The translations under genes and the position numbers were made by a program. Shown here one piece after another: positions 8,279-15,981 of a DNA stretch of 54,407 nt. Source of the DNA: Oligella ureolytica DSM 18253 (GTDB lineage: Bacteria > Pseudomonadota > Gammaproteobacteria > Burkholderiales > Burkholderiaceae_B); the NCBI RefSeq assembly GCF_000373745.1, contig NZ_KB892287.1, forward strand, positions 136 to 54,542, in the 5' to 3' direction. The notes under the pieces are model-generated. The model had not been told where the DNA came from, searched no databases, and saw only the letters and a list, made by a program, of their open reading frames with translations. Within the stretch, counting starts at the first letter, position 1. Every line of letters starts with the position of its first letter.

Positions 8279-9832
8279 ATGTTGGACGCTAATTTAAAAG
8301 CACAACTACAGGCTTACCTAGAAAAGGTGACGCAGCCGTTTGAAATCGTTGCTTCCCTTGATAACAGTGCCAAATCTACCGAATTGCAAAACTTGCTGGA
8401 AGAAATTGCCGGCATGAGTGACAAAATCACCCTGCGTACTGATGGTGATGATGCACGTACCCCTTCATTTTCTTTAAACCGTCTGGATGGTGGCATCAGC
8501 TTAAGCTTTGCTGGTATACCACTGGGCCATGAATTTACTTCATTGGTGTTGGCGCTGCTGCAAGTTGGCGGACACCCATCGAAGCTAGGCCAAGACGTTA
8601 TTGAGCAGATTTCTAACTTGCAAGGCAAGATGCATTTTGAAACGTATTATTCCTTGTCTTGCCAGAACTGCCCAGATGTTGTTCAAGCACTGAACTTGAT
8701 GGCAGTGTTGAACCCCAATATTAGTCACGTTTCCATTGATGGCGGCCTGTTCCAAGACGAGGTGGAAGAGCGTCAAGTGATGTCCGTGCCAATGGTCTTC
8801 TTGAATGGCGAAATGTTTGCCCAAGGCCGCATGGATGTTGCAGAAATCCTCGCCAAAGTAGACACCGGTAGTGTTGAGCGTGATGCCGCTAAAATGAATG
8901 AAAAAGATCCTTTTGAGGTCTTAGTAATTGGTGGCGGTCCTGCCGGTGCTGCAGCTTCAATTTACTCAGCACGTAAAGGTATCCGTACCGGTGTTGCGAC
9001 AGAGCGTTTTGGTGGTCAAGTATTGGATACCATGGCCATTGAAAACTTTATTTCTGTTAAAGCTACCGAAGGTCCAAAGCTGGTCCGCGCCATGGAAGAG
9101 CATGTGCGTGATTACGATATCGACGTGATGAACTTGCAAAAAGCCAGTCGTTTAGTCCCTGCTGAAGAAGAGGGTGGCTTGCACACTGTCGAATTTGAGT
9201 CTGGCGCGAGCTTAAAAGCAAAAACCGTTATTATTTCCACCGGTGCCCGCTGGCGTGAAATGAATGTACCCGGCGAGCAAGAGTACCGCGGCCGTGGTGT
9301 TGCTTACTGCCCACACTGTGATGGTCCTTTATATAAAGGTAAAGATGTAGCAGTGATTGGTGGTGGTAACTCGGGCGTTGAAGCCGCCATCGATTTAGCC
9401 GGCTTGGTGATGCATGTGACTTTGCTTGAGTTTGCTGACAGCCTGCGCGCTGATGAAGTGTTGCAGAAAAAGTTAGCCAGCTTGCCCAATGTCACCATTA
9501 TTAAGAGTGCGATGACCACTGAAGTGATTGGTGATGGCAGTAAAGTAACTGGCTTGATCTATCAAGACCGTACCACAGAGGAAAGCCACACCGTTAATTT
9601 GGATGGTATCTTTGTGCAGATTGGTTTGTTACCTAACACTGAGTGGCTGAAAGACACAGTTGCCTTGTCTCAGCACGGTGAAATTGAAATCGATGCTCGC
9701 TGTGCAACCAGTATCCCAGGCGTCTTCGCTGCAGGTGATGTGACTACAGTACCTTACAAGCAGATTGTGATTGCCATGGGCGAAGGCTCAAAAGCCTCAT
9801 TGAGTGCATTTGATCACATCATCCGCTCGTAA
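8279..9832 (+). CDS. ahpF: Alkyl hydroperoxide reductase subunit F
   Basis: AhpF is the NADH-dependent FAD disulfide reductase that regenerates AhpC. The 517 residues follow the family layout. The N-terminal tandem thioredoxin-like folds hold the Cys128-x-x-Cys131 pair (SLSCQNCPD). The FAD-binding motif is GGGPAG at about 218-223, the redox pair Cys343-x-x-Cys346 sits in AYCPHCDGP, and the NADH site is GGGNSG at about 360-365. The C-terminal FAD clamp reads [15 protein letters not shown]. All catalytic residues are present. TTTGGAG lies about 8 bases upstream of the ATG. It forms a pair with ahpC and is the last gene of the imported block; an IS end begins 69 bases after its stop. Confidence 0.96.
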   Translation: MLDANLKAQLQAYLEKVTQPFEIVASLDNSAKSTELQNLLEEIAGMSDKITLRTDGDDARTPSFSLNRLDGGISLSFAGIPLGHEFTSLVLALLQVGGHPSKLGQDVIEQISNLQGKMHFETYYSLSCQNCPDVVQALNLMAVLNPNISHVSIDGGLFQDEVEERQVMSVPMVFLNGEMFAQGRMDVAEILAKVDTGSVERDAAKMNEKDPFEVLVIGGGPAGAAASIYSARKGIRTGVATERFGGQVLDTMAIENFISVKATEGPKLVRAMEEHVRDYDIDVMNLQKASRLVPAEEEGGLHTVEFESGASLKAKTVIISTGARWREMNVPGEQEYRGRGVAYCPHCDGPLYKGKDVAVIGGGNSGVEAAIDLAGLVMHVTLLEFADSLRADEVLQKKLASLPNVTIIKSAMTTEVIGDGSKVTGLIYQDRTTEESHTVNLDGIFVQIGLLPNTEWLKDTVALSQHGEIEIDARCATSIPGVFAAGDVTTVPYKQIVIAMGEGSKASLSAFDHIIRS

Positions 9833-9849
9833 TCGATAAGATCTTGCAT

Positions 9850-9867
9850 CAGCCTAGAGTGAGGCTG
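9850..9867 (+). terminator. Weak hairpin after ahpF
   Basis: CAGCCT (9850-9855) pairs with AGGCTG (9862-9867) around a 6-base loop, 17 bases after the ahpF stop. What follows is A-rich rather than T-rich on this strand, so it is a weak intrinsic terminator at best. Confidence 0.4.
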
Positions 9868-9901
9868 CAATAAAATTAAACGCCCGCTGCATTGAATTGC
9901 A

Positions 9902-9925
9902 TGAAGTGACCCCCAAAAGTTAGAC
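9902..9925 (+). repeat. Terminal inverted-repeat-like end of a second IS3-type element
   Basis: The sequence starts TGAAGTGACCCCCAAAAG and continues TTAGAC. A terminus of this pattern is common on IS3-family elements. It differs from the TGTGTCAAC ends at 5000 and 10992. It sits exactly where the pseudomonad-like block stops, followed by a short palindrome (GTTAGA, then TCTAAC, 9919-9938). No transposase of this second element is recognisable, so only its end seems to remain. Confidence 0.55.
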
Positions 9926-9955
9926 CTAAAAAATCTAACAAGGCTATAAGCATGC

Positions 9956-10958
9956 TTCTGTACGAGCGGGCCGTGCCCGTTATCATTTCATGGGGCCGGC
10001 CCAGCCCGTACCGGCGCAAGCGGGGCGCAGCAGCCAGCCACGAGCTTTGAGCGAAGAGGAACGCAGCAAGGTAACCGAGGTCTTGACCAGTGATGAATAC
10101 GCGGACAAACCGCCAGCACAGGTCTATTACAGCCTGCTGCAGCAAGGCATTTATCTGTGCTCGATCAGCACGATGCATCGCCTGATGCGGGAGGAGGAGC
10201 TTAATGGCGAGCGACGCCAGCAACGCCCTGCTAGCCCTCAGCCAATTCCACGCTTGCAAGCAACCCGGTCCAATCAGGTGTGGACTTGGGACATTGCCAA
10301 ACTGCCGACAAAAAAACGTGGTGAATACCTGTCTTTGTATGTGGTTATGGACCTTTTCAGCCGCTACATCGTCGCCTGGATGCTGTCACGCAAAGAAAAC
10401 AGTGCCTTGTCGAGTCAACTGATTGAGGAAGCCTATATGCGGTTACGACATCTAGCCCGATAGCCTGACGATTCATCAGGATCGCGGTGTGCCCATGACG
10501 GCGCACTGCTACCTGGACTTGCTGGGCGAGCTGGCCATTACCGCCAGCCACAGTCGCCCCCGGGTAAGCAACGACAACGCCATGAGTGAGTCGCAGTTCA
10601 AGACCCTGAAGTACCAGCCGGACTACCCAAGGCGCTTTGACAGCTTCGATCACGCCATGCGTTGGTGTGAGGACTATTACACTGGTACAACCACCAACAT
10701 CACCACAGCAGCCTGGCAGGCTTTACGCCGTATCAGGTGTTTACCGGTGAGTACCAAAACCTGGTCAAGACGAGGTAGGCAGCTCTGGACGCCATGTACA
10801 GCCGCCGCCCGGAGCGGTTTACCAGGGGACGCCCTGTCGCCCAGATGCCGCCTTCAGAGGTGTGCATTAACCCGGTACCTGAAGATGCCGACCAGGCCAC
10901 CGTCGAAGATGGAGTCAACTTTCCGACCTTGAAACGGGTCATCGAGAAAATACGTTAA
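9956..10958 (+). pseudogene. IS3-family transposase orfB (DDE integrase), broken
   Basis: The strand encodes an IS3-type DDE transposase in three frames. The first frame carries ALSEEERSKVTEVL and the first catalytic Asp in VWTWDIAKL. After a frame change near 10460 come the second Asp (HQDRGVPM), SRPRVSNDNAMSESQFKTLK with the catalytic Glu, and a typical YQPDYPRRF. A second change near 10720 and an internal stop precede a tail ending RVIEKIR at TAA 10956-10958. Its first nine codons (MTQFVSQPL) are stranded at 5461-5487 on the other side of the foreign block. The enzyme is dead. Confidence 0.78.
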
Positions 10959-10992
10959 TTTTTAAAGAACCGGCTCAAATCAGGTTGACACA
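9956..10992 (+). mobile_element. IS3-family element, right part (orfB remainder and IRR)
   Basis: This half holds most of the integrase-like orfB and the right terminal repeat, GTTGACACA at 10984-10992, the complement of TGTGTCAAC at 5000. The exact left edge of the half is uncertain by some bases, because the second IS end at 9902 and a damaged stretch precede the first clear orfB residues. Confidence 0.72.
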
Positions 10993-11014
10993 TTCCGGTT
11001 GCATCAAGTTTTTT

Positions 11015-11047
11015 AAAAGCCAACGGATTAAAAGTCTGTTGGCTTTT
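11015..11047. terminator. Bidirectional terminator after dusC and the IS3 remnant
   Basis: AAAAGCCAAC (11015-11024) pairs with GTTGGCTTTT (11038-11047), with T-runs on both strands. It lies 23 bases past the dusC stop, so it serves dusC and insulates it from the IS remnant. Confidence 0.82.
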
Positions 11048-11070
11048 TTAGTTGATGCGCCCAGCATCCT

Positions 11071-12039
11071 TTAGCGTTGCTCCCAGTCTCGTGTTTCTGT
11101 TTTGATTAGATTCTGAGCTTCTTCGAGCACTCTAATCACTTTTACTTTAATCCATAGTTCTTTTGCTTCGTCATAATGTGTGGACATCATGGCGAGCCAT
11201 TGTTTATAGCGGCCCAGCACTCTACTCTCGGTGGTTTTTGGTCCGTACAGTAGGGTGCGGCCTTCTAAAAAGCGTCGCTGCAGTTGTAATAGCTCAGACC
11301 AAGTCATAATAGCTGACTCACTGTCTTTGCGAATGCAATGAGTAATATCGGGGGTCATGACGGCGCCTCGTCCAATCATAAGGTCTTCGCAGCCGGATTC
11401 CACTTGACATTGCTTAGCATCTGCATTGTTCCAGATTTCGCCATTGGCAATCACATTAATGTTAATGGCATCGCGAATAGGGCGTAGCTGATCCCAAAAG
11501 GCAGGCGGTTTGTAGCCTTCAGCTTTGGTGCGAGCATGCACGGTAAGCCAATTCGCGCCCGCATCTTCAATCGCATGGGCATTTTCTAAGGTGAAATTAC
11601 GATCCATGTAGCCAAGTCGCATTTTTGCAGAAACCGGTATCTCAGCAGGTACAGCATCACGGACCGCTTTGACGACTTGATAGATCACCTCGGGTTCATC
11701 TAAAAGAACTGAGCCACCACGATGTCGGTTGACTGTTTTGGCGGGGCAGCCAAAGTTTAGATCGATCGCCGGCGCACCTAAGCTTGCCGCTCGAATCGCA
11801 TTTGCTGCGAGCATCTCGGCATTGCTACCGAGTAGCTGCACATGAACAGGCGTACCTGCTGCCGTCTTACCACCATTTTCTAATTCCGGGCATAGTAAAT
11901 AAAACGAGCTGTCTGGTAATACTGTATCGGTAATACGGATAAATTCAGTCACGCACCAATCAAAATCACCTGCAGAGGTGAGCAAATTGCGCATTAACGG
12001 ATCGGTTAAGCCCTCCATGGGGGCGAGGATAAGTTTCAC
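11071..12039 (-). CDS. dusC: tRNA-dihydrouridine(16) synthase
   Basis: Dus enzymes reduce uridines in the tRNA D-loop to dihydrouridine using FMN and NADPH. The 322 residues begin with the TIM-barrel motif LILAPMEGLTDPLMR. The catalytic Cys98 is in IDLNFGCPAKTV, followed by RHRGGSVLL, VSAKMRLGY, and the FMN-binding NGEIWN and MIGRGAV stretches. MEGLTD near the start, the length, and a C-terminal domain ending near RVLEEAQNLI fit DusC rather than DusA or DusB. It is transcribed away from the DUF1653 gene and stops before a strong terminator. It looks like native, intact DNA next to the IS3 remnant. Confidence 0.92.
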   Translation of the reverse strand: MKLILAPMEGLTDPLMRNLLTSAGDFDWCVTEFIRITDTVLPDSSFYLLCPELENGGKTAAGTPVHVQLLGSNAEMLAANAIRAASLGAPAIDLNFGCPAKTVNRHRGGSVLLDEPEVIYQVVKAVRDAVPAEIPVSAKMRLGYMDRNFTLENAHAIEDAGANWLTVHARTKAEGYKPPAFWDQLRPIRDAININVIANGEIWNNADAKQCQVESGCEDLMIGRGAVMTPDITHCIRKDSESAIMTWSELLQLQRRFLEGRTLLYGPKTTESRVLGRYKQWLAMMSTHYDEAKELWIKVKVIRVLEEAQNLIKTETRDWEQR

Positions 12040-12148
12040 GATTGTGGAATAAATGAAATCGGTTTTTTGAAGCTGATAGTATATCTATTTGCGAAGAACA
12101 AATCCGCATATAAAAACCGAGTTTTAAAAATTTTAGGAGTCAATGTTA

Positions 12149-12367
12149 ATGGCTATTCAAGCAGGCATTTACCGTCACTATAAGGGCGCGCTTTATCAGG
12201 TGTATCGAGTGGTTAAGCACAGTGAAACTGAGGAGGAGCTAGTCTGTTATCAGTGCTTATATGGAGACTATTCCTATTGGGTTAGACCCTTAGCGATGTT
12301 CAATGAGGTGATTCAAAATGCGGAGGGCAAAAAGGTGCCTCGCTTTGAGTTAATACAAGCTCTGTAG
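12149..12367 (+). CDS. DUF1653 domain protein
   Basis: A small protein of 72 residues that is almost entirely a DUF1653 domain: GIYRHYKGALYQVYRVVKHS, then LVCYQCLYGDYSYWVRPL with AMFNEVI, ending in VPRFELI. The ATG at 12149 is preferred over 12143, because the AGGAG at 12134-12138 is then 10 bases upstream instead of 4. The family is widespread in proteobacteria; I know of no established function. It is read divergently from dusC and ends just before a shared terminator. Confidence 0.85.
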   Translation: MAIQAGIYRHYKGALYQVYRVVKHSETEEELVCYQCLYGDYSYWVRPLAMFNEVIQNAEGKKVPRFELIQAL

Positions 12368-12373
12368 CTATAA

Positions 12374-12399
12374 AAAAGGCAGCGCTAAGGCTGCCTTTA
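12374..12399. terminator. Bidirectional terminator between convergent genes
   Basis: AAAGGCAGC (12375-12383) pairs with GCTGCCTTT (12390-12398), with A- and T-runs outside. It separates the DUF1653 gene from the convergent membrane-protein gene at 12404. Confidence 0.75.
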
Positions 12400-12403
12400 A
12401 TCA

Positions 12404-12787
12404 TTAAAAAAGCCAAGTTTTTGGGTCTTGAATTGGCTCATCATCGTAAAAGGTGATAAAGCCTTTGACGACTCGGATAACATACCAAATACTTGTTAAG
12501 ATCCCCGATATAACGCCAATACCTAAGATCGCAAGGATAAAGCTAATAAAACCGTATAAAAGCCCTATCCAAAAGGTACGGATTAAGTAGGTAACATGGC
12601 TCTCATAAATAGAGTTTTTATAATCATCACGCTTAATATAGACCATTACTAGACCTGCAATGCTGATTAAACCACAAGTAAATAAGCCAACTGCAAAAAC
12701 AATATAAGTTACGAGCAGAAAGTTCTTCTGCTTCTCGCTGACTCGTTTTATTTCTTCAATTTGGTTATTGAAATCTTGTATAGTCAT
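12404..12787 (-). CDS. Small membrane protein, tandem paralog 1
   Basis: The product has about 127 residues with two strong hydrophobic segments (LLVTYIVFAVGLFTCGLIS and a second, GFISFILAILGIGVISGILT). The first is followed by IAGLVMVYIKRDDYKNSIYE, then SHVTYLIRTFW, and the protein ends GFITFYDDEPIQDPKTWLF. The IKRDDYKN and SHVTYLIRTFW stretches suggest the DUF4870-like membrane group; function is unknown. The gene at 13198 encodes a clear paralog. The paralogs start at an ATG whose matching codon here is ATA (12779-12781), so an ATG two codons earlier (12787) is taken as the start. A TTG at 12796 is also possible. Confidence 0.75.
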   Translation of the reverse strand: MTIQDFNNQIEEIKRVSEKQKNFLLVTYIVFAVGLFTCGLISIAGLVMVYIKRDDYKNSIYESHVTYLIRTFWIGLLYGFISFILAILGIGVISGILTSIWYVIRVVKGFITFYDDEPIQDPKTWLF

Positions 12788-12916
12788 CCCTTTCAAAAAT
12801 TGCTTAGACGCCTTTCATGAATATATGGCTGACATTCAAAAATTAAAGTATTAAGACGTTATGAATTATTTCAATAATTACAAAGACAGGTTTTTATTTG
12901 CATCTTCGACAAGCAC

Positions 12917-12952
12917 AAAAAAGCGCGATCCTGATGATTCGCGCTTTTCTTA
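12917..12952. terminator. Terminator-like hairpin in the paralog array
   Basis: AAAAGCGCGA (12919-12928) pairs with TCGCGCTTTT (12939-12948), with A- and T-runs at the edges. It lies just beyond the 3' end of the broken third paralog and is likely that gene's original terminator. Confidence 0.7.
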
Positions 12953-12961
12953 GAAGTTAAA

Positions 12962-13063
12962 CTATTTTTTCATCGTAAAAATAATAGGGATGGCAATAAG
13001 AAAGCTTTTCTACTTCTCATCGATTTGTTTTGCTTGTTGAATTTGCTTGTTGAAATCTTCCAT
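12962..13063 (-). pseudogene. Third membrane-protein paralog, truncated remnant
   Basis: On the minus strand an ATG at 13063 opens MEDFNKQIQQAKQIDEK, then TAG (13010-13012), then KSFLIAIPIIF before TAG at 12962. The intact neighbour reads QDFNNQIEEIKRVSEKQKNF at the matching place, so this is the first 30 or so codons of another copy. It carries a nonsense codon and has lost everything from the first membrane segment on. The rest of 12797-13197 contains the terminator above and nothing else that I recognise. Confidence 0.72.
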
Positions 13064-13197
13064 GACTATCCCAATGAGGGAATGCACATAGGTGAACAAG
13101 GGGTTAATACGCTGGTATATGATCTCTAAACTAACAAATAAAAAATTAGTTTAAATATAAGCTGTTTTAACTTCTTAAGCTAACTTAAGTAATCGTC

Positions 13198-13656
13198 TTA
13201 AAAGAGCCAAGTATAAGGTCTGGCTATGGGTCGATTGTCATAAAAGCTGATAAAACCTATCACAACGCGAACAATGAACCAAACAAATGCCCATATGTAC
13301 AGTAAATAACTGAACATGACGGATAAAGGAAACGTTATAAAACCAATGCCAATAAAAATGAATAGTGCACTAAATACGGAGCCAACAAAGAAAAGTACAA
13401 AACCACTTATAAAGAAAAAAATAGTTAGCCAGAAAGTACGAATCAAATAAGTTATGTGGCTTTCATAAATGGTGTTTCTATAATCAGACTGTTTTATATA
13501 GGCCATTATTATGCCGATGAGAGTGGTTACGCCTCCAGTGAAGATACCTAGAGCAAAAAAAACATAAGTCGCAAGCAGAAAATTTTTGTCTTCACTCTTG
13601 ACCGGTTTCTCTTGGGTTTGCTCTTTTTGTTGCAATTGAGTAGCAAAATCTTGCAT
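13198..13656 (-). CDS. Small membrane protein, tandem paralog 2
   Basis: The product has 152 residues and is a paralog of the gene at 12404. Shared landmarks are a charged N-terminus, then NFLLATYVFFALGIFTGG, IIMAYIKQSDYRNTIYESHI, TYLIRTFW, and a C-terminus GFISFYDNRPIARPYTWLF. It has an extra hydrophobic stretch of about 20 residues in the middle (residues ~85-125), so three to four membrane segments are likely. A purine-rich stretch (AGAGAGA) lies 7 bases before the ATG. The role is unknown. Tandem copies, one dead, suggest duplication and loss. Confidence 0.78.
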   Translation of the reverse strand: MQDFATQLQQKEQTQEKPVKSEDKNFLLATYVFFALGIFTGGVTTLIGIIMAYIKQSDYRNTIYESHITYLIRTFWLTIFFFISGFVLFFVGSVFSALFIFIGIGFITFPLSVMFSYLLYIWAFVWFIVRVVIGFISFYDNRPIARPYTWLF

Positions 13657-13837
13657 AAATATTCTCTCTGAATAAATAGTTAATAAAGTGTAGACATCTT
13701 TGAAAGTGGATTAAATTGTAACTAATTATGATGGGTGATGTTTATTGATTGGATGATTTAAGTAATTAAAAGTTATTAAAAATAATGGCAAAAAGATTAA
13801 AATCGCTGATGGATTCATAGTGAAAGTTTACAGCCGT

Positions 13838-13871
13838 AAAAAAAGCGCGTTCGTCAGTCAACGCGCTTTTA
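13838..13871 (-). terminator. rho gene terminator
   Basis: AAAAGCGCGTT (13841-13851) pairs with AACGCGCTTTT (13860-13870). On the minus strand the stem is followed by seven T residues. It lies 12 bases past the rho stop. Confidence 0.85.
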
Positions 13872-13882
13872 GATGTAATACT

Positions 13883-15139
13883 TTATTTCTTCATCATATC
13901 GTAGAATTCGGCATTGTTCTTGGTTTCTTTGATTTTGCCGAGGATAAACTCCATTGCCTCAATCTCGTCCATATCATGGATAAACTTACGTAAAATCCAG
14001 ACTTTTTGTAAATCCTCGGGCTTCATCAGTAGTTCTTCACGACGAGTGCTTGATTTGTTGAGGTTAATCGCAGGGTAGAGACGTCTTTCAGCTAAGCGAC
14101 GCTCTAAGTGAACCTCGGAGTTACCGGTGCCTTTAAATTCCTCGTAAATCACATCGTCCATACGGCTACCCGTTTCAATTAGGGCCGTACCGACAATGGT
14201 TAAAGAACCACCTTCTTCAACATTACGTGCTGCACCAAAGAAGCGCTTAGGGCGGTGGAGAGCGTTGGCATCCATACCGCCGGTTAATACCTTGCCTGAG
14301 GCAGGAATTACCGTGTTGTACGCACGTGCTAAGCGGGTGATTGAATCAAGCAGAATAATCACGTCTTTTTTCATTTCAACCAGACGCTTAGCTTTTTCAA
14401 TGACCATTTCTGCTACTTGTACGTGACGGGTAGCGGGTTCGTCAAAGGTTGAAGCAACAACCTCACCACGAACGGTGCGCTGCATCTCGGTAACTTCCTC
14501 AGGACGCTCATCGACTAATAAAACAATTAAGGTAGCGTCAGGGTGATTGGTCGTAATAGATTGCGCAATGTGCTGCATCATGACGGTCTTACCGGATTTG
14601 GGGGGCGCGACAATCAGTGCACGCTGACCTTTACCGAGAGGAGCGAAAATATCTAAAATTCGACCGGTGTTATTTTCTTCACTGCGAATGTCACGCTCTA
14701 AATGCAGTGGCTCATCCGGGTGTAGAGGCGTTAGGTTTTCAAACATCATGCGATGCTTGACGCGATCGGGCGCTGCGCCATTAACCTTTTCAACTTTAAC
14801 TAAGGCAAAATAACGCTCATTGTCTTTAGGTACACGTACTTCACCTTCTACCGAGTCACCTGTGTGGAGGTTAAAGCGACGAATTTGTGAAGGGGAAATA
14901 TAAATGTCGTCTGTGTTGGCTAAATACGAAGTCTCCGGAGAACGTAAAAAGCCGAAACCATCCGGTAAAACTTCCAGTACACCATCGCCGAAAATTTGCT
15001 CGCCGCTCTTGGCGCGTTTTTTCATAATGGCAAACATCAGCTCTTGCTTACGGAAGCGGTTGGCGTTATCGATTTCTAATTGTTGCGCCAGCTCCAGTAA
15101 TTCGGAGACGTGTAAAGATTTGAGTTCGTTTAAATGCAT
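13883..15139 (-). CDS. rho: Transcription termination factor Rho
   Basis: Rho is a hexameric RNA-dependent ATPase that pulls nascent RNA out of RNA polymerase. The 418 residues match the standard length for proteobacterial Rho. The N-terminal helical domain starts [18 protein letters not shown], and the cold-shock-like RNA-binding fold has GFGFLRSPE and [15 protein letters not shown]. The ATPase core holds Walker A (APPKSGKT, about residues 178-185), [13 protein letters not shown] and the Walker B-type [16 protein letters not shown]; the [20 protein letters not shown] loop follows. The gene lies after trxA on the same strand, 118 bases apart, the order usual in Burkholderiales. Confidence 0.98.
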   Translation of the reverse strand: MHLNELKSLHVSELLELAQQLEIDNANRFRKQELMFAIMKKRAKSGEQIFGDGVLEVLPDGFGFLRSPETSYLANTDDIYISPSQIRRFNLHTGDSVEGEVRVPKDNERYFALVKVEKVNGAAPDRVKHRMMFENLTPLHPDEPLHLERDIRSEENNTGRILDIFAPLGKGQRALIVAPPKSGKTVMMQHIAQSITTNHPDATLIVLLVDERPEEVTEMQRTVRGEVVASTFDEPATRHVQVAEMVIEKAKRLVEMKKDVIILLDSITRLARAYNTVIPASGKVLTGGMDANALHRPKRFFGAARNVEEGGSLTIVGTALIETGSRMDDVIYEEFKGTGNSEVHLERRLAERRLYPAINLNKSSTRREELLMKPEDLQKVWILRKFIHDMDEIEAMEFILGKIKETKNNAEFYDMMKK

Positions 15140-15257
15140 TGCTTGTAGTTATATTAAATCAATTGGTTGATGTGGCAGCCAAGTGAATTTGGCTGCGCGC
15201 AGTATAAAAAGAAAATAGCGGTTACTCAGTGGTTACTAATCGATTGATCACTAAGGC

Positions 15258-15581
15258 TTAGAGTGCTTGATCGATTAGGCTGGCTAGTTGTTGCTTGTTA
15301 GCAGCGCCGACTTGTGTACCGACTTCTTGACCTGCTTTGAATGTTTTTAATGTAGGAATGCTGCGAATACCAAATTTTGCAGCAACCTCAGGATGTTCTT
15401 GAACGTCAACTTTAACCACGCGAACCTGACCCTTATAGTCTTTGGCAAGCTCTTCGAGTACGGGGGCAATCTGACGGCATGGACCACACCAAGGCGCCCA
15501 AAAATCGACTAAAACAGGTAACACGGACTCTAACACATCAGCATCAAAGCTGGCGTCTGTAGCATTAATGATATCGCTCAT
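15258..15581 (-). CDS. trxA: Thioredoxin 1
   Basis: Thioredoxin is a 107-residue disulfide reductant that serves ribonucleotide reductase, peroxiredoxins and methionine sulfoxide reductase. The active site is Cys32-Gly-Pro-Cys35 in FWAPWCGPCRQIAP, with the cis-proline loop GIRSIPTLKTF. Length and motifs are standard. It precedes rho on the same strand. Confidence 0.98.
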   Translation of the reverse strand: MSDIINATDASFDADVLESVLPVLVDFWAPWCGPCRQIAPVLEELAKDYKGQVRVVKVDVQEHPEVAAKFGIRSIPTLKTFKAGQEVGTQVGAANKQQLASLIDQAL

Positions 15582-15981
15582 AGTTTTTACTCTTTAATAA
15601 AATTAGAAAGCAAGTAGCGCTTGTTGTGCAAGAAGCGTATTGTGTTATAGCTTCCTTGGGTCAGTGATACACTAACCAAGCTATTTGCCACTAATGGGAA
15701 TCTAATTCGGCCTGCTATATGATGAGAGGCCACAGAAAAAAGCTTGTTTATATTCTTCTATAATCAGCAGCGGAGTAAAGCTTAACAGTCAGTATGAAGC
15801 TTAGGGTGTTTGCCGGATAATGTCACACACAAGGTGATAAGAATATATTATTTTATGCAGCTAGAATAACATTAAAATCTGTTTTATGTTGAGTAAAGCG
15901 CGTGATTTCATTACAAAAGTCTTGTATAGGCTATAAAATGTCTTTTTTTTACAATCTAATTAATTAAGTAATTTACCCAGT
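15582..15981. other. Intergenic region between divergent trxA and parE
   Basis: These 400 bases separate two divergent genes and should hold both promoters. I see AT-rich stretches and several weak -10-like hexamers but no convincing promoter pair, no RNA gene and no coding frame. There is no Shine-Dalgarno sequence directly before the parE ATG. Confidence 0.5.

Larger units (their letters stand above)
5488..9901. other. Pseudomonad-like block inserted in the IS3 element
   Basis: This block splits orfB of the IS3 element after about its ninth codon. It carries, from the left, the first 149 codons of a yheS-like gene and cca, both on the minus strand, then ahpC and ahpF on the plus strand. 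By eye the Cca and AhpF proteins look much closer to pseudomonad versions than to betaproteobacterial ones, and the host already has its own AhpC/AhpD system at 27446-28710. The yheS gene is cut exactly at the left junction. The right junction abuts an IS3-type terminal sequence at 9902. Horizontal transfer by IS activity is inferred; gene content and breakpoints are seen. Confidence 0.68.

Noticed and set aside
9876-10259. Long open frame on the minus strand across the IS3 end and orfB
   Set aside because: It reads antisense through the terminal repeat and transposase remnant and resembles no protein family; it is a shadow of orfB.
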